A stretch of 64,000 nucleotides of DNA, from contig JAGFNQ010007658.1 in NCBI GenBank assembly GCA_024364735.1, positions 83,096 through 147,095 of the forward strand, in the 5' to 3' direction. This document shows positions 57,802 through 64,000 of this stretch, piece after piece; the stretch's first letter is position 1; each line of letters starts with the position of its first letter. The translations under genes and the position numbers were made by a program. Source of the DNA: Boesenbergia rotunda. Lineage: Eukaryota > Streptophyta > Magnoliopsida > Zingiberales > Zingiberaceae. The notes below the pieces were generated by a model. It ran no database searches. It saw only the letters and a list, made by a program, of their open reading frames with translations, and was not told the origin of the DNA.

Positions 57802-59135
57802 TCCTCTTCATCTCGCCCCGACGCCGAAGTGGTTCCTCGCGAGCGACGCCGCGCCTTCTTCTTCTTCTCCTTCCTCCTCCGCGCACACCAAGGCAACAAT
57901 AAGCTATCCACGCGTATCCGTTGACGAGCTGCTTGTTGAGATTAATGCCTTGTTCTAGATTTTGCGGGCGCACACAAAATCACCAGTTTCTCTGCTTCAA
58001 ACAAGTTCACTCTTCTGATTGCACAAGTAGCTAAATTCAGTGAGCAGTTCATTTTCATTATATTGGGAGATGGTGTAGAACCTTGCAGAGAAAAATATTA
58101 CTTTTATGGAATATTCATCCATGATGTTGATGAGATGGTTTAGAGGGTTTAATGGAAGATGAATTGAAATGTCGACCTCACAGGGTTCTTAAAGAATTGA
58201 AGCAAAACCATTGTCTCAAGCTTCACATGATGTACAAAGTAAGAATCAAAATCATGCAGTCATCGAGGCTCCAGGGCAAGATCCCGATCCATCATTCATT
58301 GTGCATAGTAATGACAAAAAGATTTCTCTTGAAGACATTAAACTTGTCCAGCATCTAATAGAATGTTGTCTACAACTATATATGAATAAAAGGGATGCAG
58401 TTAGAACCCTGTCAAATCGAGCCAGAATAGAACCTAATTTTATTGCACTTGAGTGGCAGAAACTTGAAGAAGAGAATTCTGATTTCTTTAAAGCTTACTA
58501 TATAAGGCTAAAGTTGAAGAAACAAATAATCTTGTTTAATTAGTTCTTGCAGCACCAATATCGTCTCATGAAGTTTCCTCTATCTCCTAAGTTTCCTTTG
58601 GCATTGATAAGAAATGGAATTCATCCTAGGCCTGGTTTAGGAACAACTTTGAACATGCATTAGTTTATTCGGCCTTGTCCCCTGAATACTATGGATCCAA
58701 CTTCAAGAACTAATTTTTTTTTATGACATACAGATAGGATACCCAGTGTTTCAGCCCCCAATTCCGGATACATTTCAGTTTCATATTGGTCCTACGAGCT
58801 TTGGATTACTGAGCTGTCAAGCAAATAATGGAACTCTATCTCTAGTGAAACATCGGAGGCAGCTGTTGTTTCAGCATCTCAATGCAAGGCAATGCCATCT
58901 ATGTTAGAGATGGCAGTGAGTCCAGAACCAGCAGTATCAAATGATCATCTTTGATTTGTTCTACCTGAAATACCTATCTGGCAAGATGCCTCGCCTCCTG
59001 ATGCAACCTTCACATCTGATATTGATCTTGATGTTTCAAGAGACTCACTCAGGTCGGTAAGAAACAATTGGAATTTCGGTCTTTCATATATAACAACAGA
59101 CTTAGCAAACTCAGGAGGACCTTGACCTTGGACTC
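57802..59135 (+). pseudogene. Decayed copy of a conserved plant protein of unknown function
   Basis: The best block, 58211-58543, encodes SLEDIKLVQHLIECCLQLYM, ARIEPNFIALEWQKLEEEN and FFKAYYIRLKLKKQI. I recognise this as the conserved N-terminal region of a plant family without established function. After a stop, shifted frames continue with QHQYRLMKFPLSPKFPLA and much later DVSRDSLRSVRNNWNFGLS, matching the order of the family. Multiple stops and frame changes show it is a pseudogene. The homologous segments run on without obvious introns, which would fit a processed copy, but intron positions of the parent are not known to me. The copia element sits at its 5' side. Confidence 0.65.
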
Positions 59136-59204
59136 ACATCGTCGATCGTGGGAGGTTCTTCTCATTTACGAACTTCTACATAAAAGGCGGGTACTTCTCC
59201 TTTG

Positions 59205-60132
59205 TGTTGAGGCAATCGACCCTTAAATGATTGGAAGATCATGGTTTTGATGTGTGTATGTGAATATGTTTAAGGTTAGAATGTTATATTGTATTTGATG
59301 CGTGTGATTGAGTTTGCAGGACTTGGAGAATCACACTTGGTGAACATATTTGAGGGATGAGAGCCGAGGGAGGAGGACTCTAAGGGCAAGCCGGGAAGTG
59401 GACTTCAAGGGCACACGTGAAGGGTGGCATGGAGGCAAGCCAAGGGAGGCTTGTGTGCGCATCCGAGGGATGAGAGCTAGAGGAAGATGACTTCAAGGGG
59501 CGAGCCAAGGAGTGAACCTGAAGGCACACGTGAAGGACTATGTGAAGATTGGCTGGGAGTGATTGGGCAGTTGACTGGCCAGAGGGCAGTCGACTGCCAA
59601 AACTCACAGAAGGTTTTCAGCCATCTACCAGTCGACTGGCCCAGAGGCAGTCGACTGGTATACCCCGAAAACTAACCGTTGGCTAGCAATTAATGCTAGG
59701 CCAGTCGACTGCCCCAGGGGAAGTCGACTGGTGCGGGGCTGGACAGACTGCGAGTTTGTCCTGTTCTCCTATAAAAGGAGGACCTTTTTTGCTGATAGGT
59801 GCGTGAGCGGTACGGTTCCATACTATAACGAAGTGCTGCTTGTGTGAAAAGCTTTCTCGACTTCCTCTCTCTCATTTACTACATTCTGTAAAGTGGAAGT
59901 CCACCACTGTAAAGGTTTCTTCACCTGAAGGAGAATTTTCATAGTGGAAGTGGTGTCGTGCGTGGATCCTTGGATTATTCACCCATCTGGGTGGATACCA
60001 AGTAAAGTATTGTTGTTAGCATTGTTCTTGTATTCTTTTGCATATTATTGTTTCCGCTGCGCTAACAAACTTGTAGAGATTCAACCGAAAAAGTGCTATT
60101 CACCCCCCTCTAGCATGCCGATCGATCTATCA
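59205..60132 (+). mobile_element. Sirevirus-type solo LTR (LTR-D)
   Basis: It starts TGTTGAGGCAATCG and ends GATCGATCTATCA, flanked by exact CTTTG duplications at 59200-59204 and 60133-60137. TATAAAAGG is at 59770-59778. Upstream of it, at 59565-59735, is a cluster of agtcgact palindromes. The end contains the poly-C phrase ttcacccccctctagc typical of Sirevirus LTRs. Length 928 bp; no internal part. Confidence 0.88.
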
Positions 60133-60137
60133 CTTTG

Positions 60138-61619
60138 TACTCGTGTAGTTCGTTTATCTTAATGCATGACTTATTATGTCTTTATAGGTCTGCTTGACCT
60201 TGTTCTTTGCCGTTGATTGTTTATTGTCGCCGTTGATACTTTCTTCGTTGATCTTCGAGTTATTCGAAATTTCGTATCTATACAGTCTTCTGTTGAATTT
60301 CTGTTCTGTAAAGTACCACTTGTAAGCGAGTACTTAGAGGTTCATTAAACACAACTAGGATTATTTGGCATTAGAATTATCTTACCTAGTAGTATAGATG
60401 CATAATCATTAGTTTTTGATACTTGGTTGATCATATCGTTGCGTCATTGATACTTGTTGGATTTTGTTGCATCGTTGTTCCGGTTGTTCGTGCATCTTGT
60501 AGCATGCACCATATCTGCACGTTGCATACTAACGACTATTGGACTTTCATATGGTTAAGCCGTCGTTAGTTATTTAGTTACTCAGTTCACCTAACCACTT
60601 GTTGTCGTGGTAGTTGTTAGAGTGCGAGCAACTGTCCTGTTATGCCACACATGTTGCAGCTATAGGTAAACAGTGACACCCTCACCGTTGTTTTAGAGGG
60701 ATATTAGAGCTGTTGATAGCTCCCCCTATATATCGAGATTTTGGAGTAGTTGGCTCCCCAGCATCCTGTCGACTTAACCACACATTTTTGTGGTATTCAT
60801 TGGAGTGCGTACAGTTGTCACAACCCTACCCATTCGGTCACATAGATGGGATGTGTTGGCGGCTCGACTAGCGTCAGGGGTGACACATGACATTGCATCA
60901 TATGCATTTATTGCATTTATGCATTTTCTTATGCTTGTTGCATTAATATGAGCTATGGTTGCTGCATTTGGTTGACATGCATGTTTATGTTGGTTTTATG
61001 GTTGTTGCATTGTTTTGTACATGCTTAGTTGTTGTTTTGTTTTATGCCATGTTGTTTTATATGTTATACATGTTTAGGTACTCTTATATTTCTTAGAGAC
61101 TGTACCTGTTATTTTCTCTACTTGTTCTATCTTTATTATGTCATGCTTTTGTCTAATCATATACCCGTAAAGTCCACCCGGACTCACCACCGCTGCCACC
61201 CATTTTTGTTTCAGGTAGCAGGTAGATACTTTTCTTGGAGCCAGGAGATGATCCAGTTGCCAGCCCCTCAGTCCCTCAGTTCCACCGGGTTGTTTTATTT
61301 GGAGTTATTTTAGAGTTGATTCTCGGTAGTTTCTTCGTTTCCGCATTTATTTTATTATCTGGTATGGTTTTGGCTAATTGGTCAGGTTTGTTCGTGTGGA
61401 GTTCTCTTTGGTTGTGGTTTCTTTTATGTTTAAGGTGGCTGAGCCACCCATTATTTTTCATATTGATATAAAACTGCGTGGTTATGTTTTTATTTCCTGT
61501 TATGATGGCTAAGCCATCTTTTATGATTGGAGTGTACGTCTATTTGTCCCAACTTGTCCGCCGTACAGGGGAGATGTTGCCCGATTTTCGAGCAAGCATG
61601 AGCCTCTGGGGGCATGACA
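60138..61619 (+). repeat. Chromovirus (Tekay-like) 5' LTR, 5' end not resolved
   Basis: Blocks match the solo LTR at 35362-38450, including gtacagttgtca...ccctaccca, ggcgacacatgacattgca-like sequence and an end in ggcatgaca. The LTR end at 61619 is fixed by the primer-binding site. Where it starts is unclear: LTR-D lies at its left, and the first part of the LTR seems missing or diverged. Confidence 0.75.
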
Positions 61620-61624
61620 ATTTT

Positions 61625-61636
61625 TGGTATCAGAAC
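61625..61636 (+). other. Primer-binding site of the chromovirus-like element
   Basis: TGGTATCAGAAC follows the LTR after five bases and matches initiator methionine tRNA except near its end (usual TGGTATCAGAGC). Confidence 0.85.
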
Positions 61637-61858
61637 CAAGTTTTGCGATGTTTTGGTGTATGTGGGTTTGTGGAGTTGTTTTACGAGATCTATATGTGAT
61701 TTATGGATTTGAATGTATTTTTGCGGAGTCATTTTCTTAATATGGTTGTGTTTTGGGACTTGGCAGCGACAAGATCTCTCCCGGCAACTAGAAGTAAGTT
61801 GGTTTTAAATTTTGATAAAATTATATCTAAATAATGCGTTTTGATTTTGTTAACAGAT

Positions 61859-62578
61859 ATGCCTCGTCGTATTGAGTTGTCATCACCCCGTGCTCGTGGT
61901 CGTGGACGACGATCACGGGGAAGGCCAGAGGAGGCCGAGGGAGACACGCGTCAGGAGGTTGTGAGGTCTACCAGAGTGGAGCCGATTGTTGGGGATCAGC
62001 TCACCAGGACCCTTCGGGTGAGCTGAGGTCTCCGCCACTGAGAGTACCTCCTCCTTATCCGACAGCGGTTCCAGTTGTACCATTAAAGGCAGGTCCTTCA
62101 GTGCCACCAATGGTTGTTCCTGGAGTGCCATCAGTGGTACCCCCTGCCCAAGCGGGTTGGCTTCTGGACAGAACTCGGATTTCGTTGTTGGCAGCTTCTA
62201 TGAAGGGTCGGTTTACACTGGTCCATGGGGAACCAGATCCGTATGCTGCTCGTGTCTGGTTGGAGACATTGGAGGGCACCTTCAGCTATATGACCCTCAC
62301 AGACATAGAGAAGGTGGAGTTGGCTACATATCACCTTCGGGATCAAGCCGTCACTTGGTGGAGCATGCAGAAGACTCTTGTTGGTGGACGGCCAATTTCT
62401 TGGGTTTCTTTTCGCTAAGCTTTTGAGGGCAAGTATTATCTTGCTGCATTTCGCACGGCTCGACGGTAGGAGTTTTGCTCTTCATCAGGGAGACCGCTCA
62501 GTTCTGGAGTATGAGGCAAAATTCAATCGCCTGACAAAGTTTTGTCCTCAGTTAGTTGCTACAGAGGAGGAGCGAACT
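61859..62578 (+). pseudogene. Chromovirus-like gag, N-terminal part
   Basis: It starts MPRRIELSSPRARGRGRRSR at 61859, just after a ttaacag acceptor-like site. After a stop at 62024, a shifted frame continues through a proline/valine-rich stretch into the retrotransposon Gag domain (DPYAARVWLETLEGTFSYM, VELATYHLRDQAVTWW). Another shift near 62415 leads to the last piece near 62570. The sequence is cut by a new LTR at 62579. Gag would form the particle; this copy is broken three ways. Confidence 0.85.
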
Positions 62579-64000
62579 GTAAGATGTGTATACTGAAAGA
62601 CATGAATTTCTTTATATGAACATCTTCATTTTGAAAAGAGAATCACAACTACACTAGCTGCATGTTTATATTAGTACATGCATGAAGTCCAATTACTTTG
62701 CATTGTAGATAACATGGTCTGTGGTGTCACACGAAAAATCATGTTATCAGTTCCTTGCTTAGTATAAATAAAGGCCCACAACCGAGATGGAATTGGACAA
62801 CCCATCGGGATGGTTGTAGTGTAATTAGGTGTGGTTGGTCTTGACCATAGAATTACACTAGTGTGCTTTGAGTACATTGAGCAGGACCAAAACCCGAGGT
62901 TATCCAATTTGTACTGACTCGATAATTGGATAGGACCTCAGTTTATATTATGGAGTACGATCCCTTAATCCCAAAATAATAACGGGTATATATTATTAAT
63001 TATTATTTCTTTGATTTACCAATGGGCGAGATCTATTCTGTTAGATCGATAGACCCGGTAAGTTGGGAGATAATATTAATAATATGATGTGCTGTTGATT
63101 ATTGATGAAATCCGTGTCCTGGTTAGTCGGGATGATGATGCCCCCTTGATGTGCTCAAAAGGTTCATCGTGCTAAACCCTGCAGGTGGATTTGATCCGGC
63201 ACGATGATAAGGTCGAGTGGTACTAGTCAAGGATTCAGAAGTTAATTAATTTGAATTATCAGTAATTTAAATTAATTAACGGGCATTCGAGATCTTAAAC
63301 ATGGGGGGATGGACGACTCGTAATATGTGGAGTCCATATGAAAATATGGGGGTTGGTGAGGAAGTTCAACTAAGATCCTTTAGTGGAATGGATCTTAGTT
63401 AATGGATCGGGTTTAGATCCATTGATGGGCCAAGATCCAACTCCTCCTCTTGGTCCCTACTTTAGCCCTATAAATACCCTATGAGATCAAGAAACCAGAG
63501 CTTAACGAATTAATCCAACAACTCAAGGCTTGGCTTTTCCCTTCTCTCCCTCTCTCCTAGGGCAACCGACGCAAGTTGAAGGAAGAGAGATCTCTCTTCC
63601 TTCTTCAAGCCTCTCTTCTCTTGTTTCTTGGCACAAGGAGGATCCTTTCTTCCAATTGTGCTCGGTGGAAACTTGAGAAGGAAGAGCTGGTGGCTGTCAG
63701 CAACTTGGAGAGGGCGTTTGGACGCCGGCTAGTGGGATTAAAGGGCGGCGGCGGCAGGTTTGGGGAGGAAGAAGAAGGCTGCGTTCTCCTCTTCTTCTTT
63801 GGCTCTTTCTTCATCCTTCTCATCTCCTCCTTAGTCCCCTTGTGGCCGACGCTCAGCTGTGGTCGAAGGAGCTCGGCGGCACTCGGTGGAGAGGAAGGAG
63901 GCGCCGACGGTAACCCTAAGTCTAGGGTTTTGTTGGGTGAAAGTAAAGCAAAAGGAAAGGGATTAATTGGGGTGCCTCGGTGATCTCAGTTCATGGTAGA
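62579..64000 (+). mobile_element. Copia-like LTR, start only, running off the window
   Basis: It interrupts the Gag domain at TGTAAGATGTG. About 890 bp on is TATAAATA at 63469-63476. Then come a leader-like stretch with a CT-rich run and a GC-rich segment. Length is at least 1422 bp, and the end, target duplication and internal region lie outside. The open frames at 63576-63983 are in this leader region and resemble no protein. Confidence 0.6.
63469..63476 (+). promoter_or_regulatory. TATA box of the right-edge LTR
   Basis: TATAAATA preceded by a tttagccc stretch and followed by ccctatgagatc, in the position expected for a plant LTR promoter. Confidence 0.55.

Noticed and set aside
63576..63983. 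135-codon open frame near the right edge
   Set aside because: It lies downstream of the TATA box inside an LTR leader and has no recognisable domain.
1..64000. tRNA or rRNA genes, organelle DNA insertions
   Set aside because: Apart from primer-binding sites and the SINE head, I saw no complete tRNA cloverleaf or rRNA-like sequence by eye; a dedicated tRNA search would settle this.

Overview
The window reads as nuclear DNA of a flowering plant. The GC-rich 5' half of the single-exon F-box gene and the abundance of Sirevirus-type LTRs suggest a monocot, but this is an inference and no species can be named. It is a transposon graveyard: roughly 90% is mobile or repeat-derived, and I find only two genes that look intact.

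Left part (1-13.0 kb): the 3' portion of a Tat-lineage Ty3/gypsy element (reverse transcriptase, retroviral RNase H, a second archaeal-type RNase H, integrase, an antisense extra ORF, polypurine tract, 3' LTR). A CACTA transposon splits its integrase and a 2.2 kb solo LTR sits in its 3' LTR. From 13.4 to 18.9 kb lies a minus-strand Sirevirus-like copia remnant with LTR, primer-binding site, broken gag and an env-position ORF, but without pol.

Middle part (18.9-45 kb): a minus-strand CACTA remnant (18.9-22.7 kb) abuts an unidentified coding-like relic that may belong to an eIF4B pseudogene. A second, 10.8 kb CACTA (23.5-34.3 kb) interrupts that locus. This CACTA carries in its last tnpA intron a 3.9 kb Mutator-like fold-back element with an exact 9-bp target duplication and a 158-bp tandem array inverted about its centre. 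An eIF4B-like exon with a 211-bp tandem duplication follows, then a 3.1 kb Tekay-type solo LTR that contains a Tourist-like MITE. Then comes a large diverged inverted-repeat element (about 39.0-44.8 kb) filled with three nested solo LTRs.

Right part (45-64 kb): the gene island. It holds an F-box/LRR gene (45587-47044, +) and a complete four-exon chalcone-isomerase-fold gene (49390-50703, -), with a Mutator-like MITE between them and a tRNA-related SINE beyond. A nearly complete but gag-deleted copia element (53578-57801, -) with matching LTRs and a 5-bp target duplication lies at the 5' side of a decayed copy of a conserved plant protein of unknown function. The window ends in a Sirevirus solo LTR, the 5' LTR, primer site and gag of a chromovirus-like gypsy element, and the start of another copia-like LTR.

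Two signals stand out. First, four Sirevirus-type LTRs each carry a cluster of a different perfect palindrome immediately upstream of the TATA box, and one of these palindromes recurs with its own TATA box in front of the env-position ORF. Second, the palindromic Mutator-like element could be transcribed into a very long hairpin. Solo LTRs (six with a target duplication or near match, plus one antisense copy without a clear one) greatly outnumber complete elements, which points to frequent LTR-LTR recombination.
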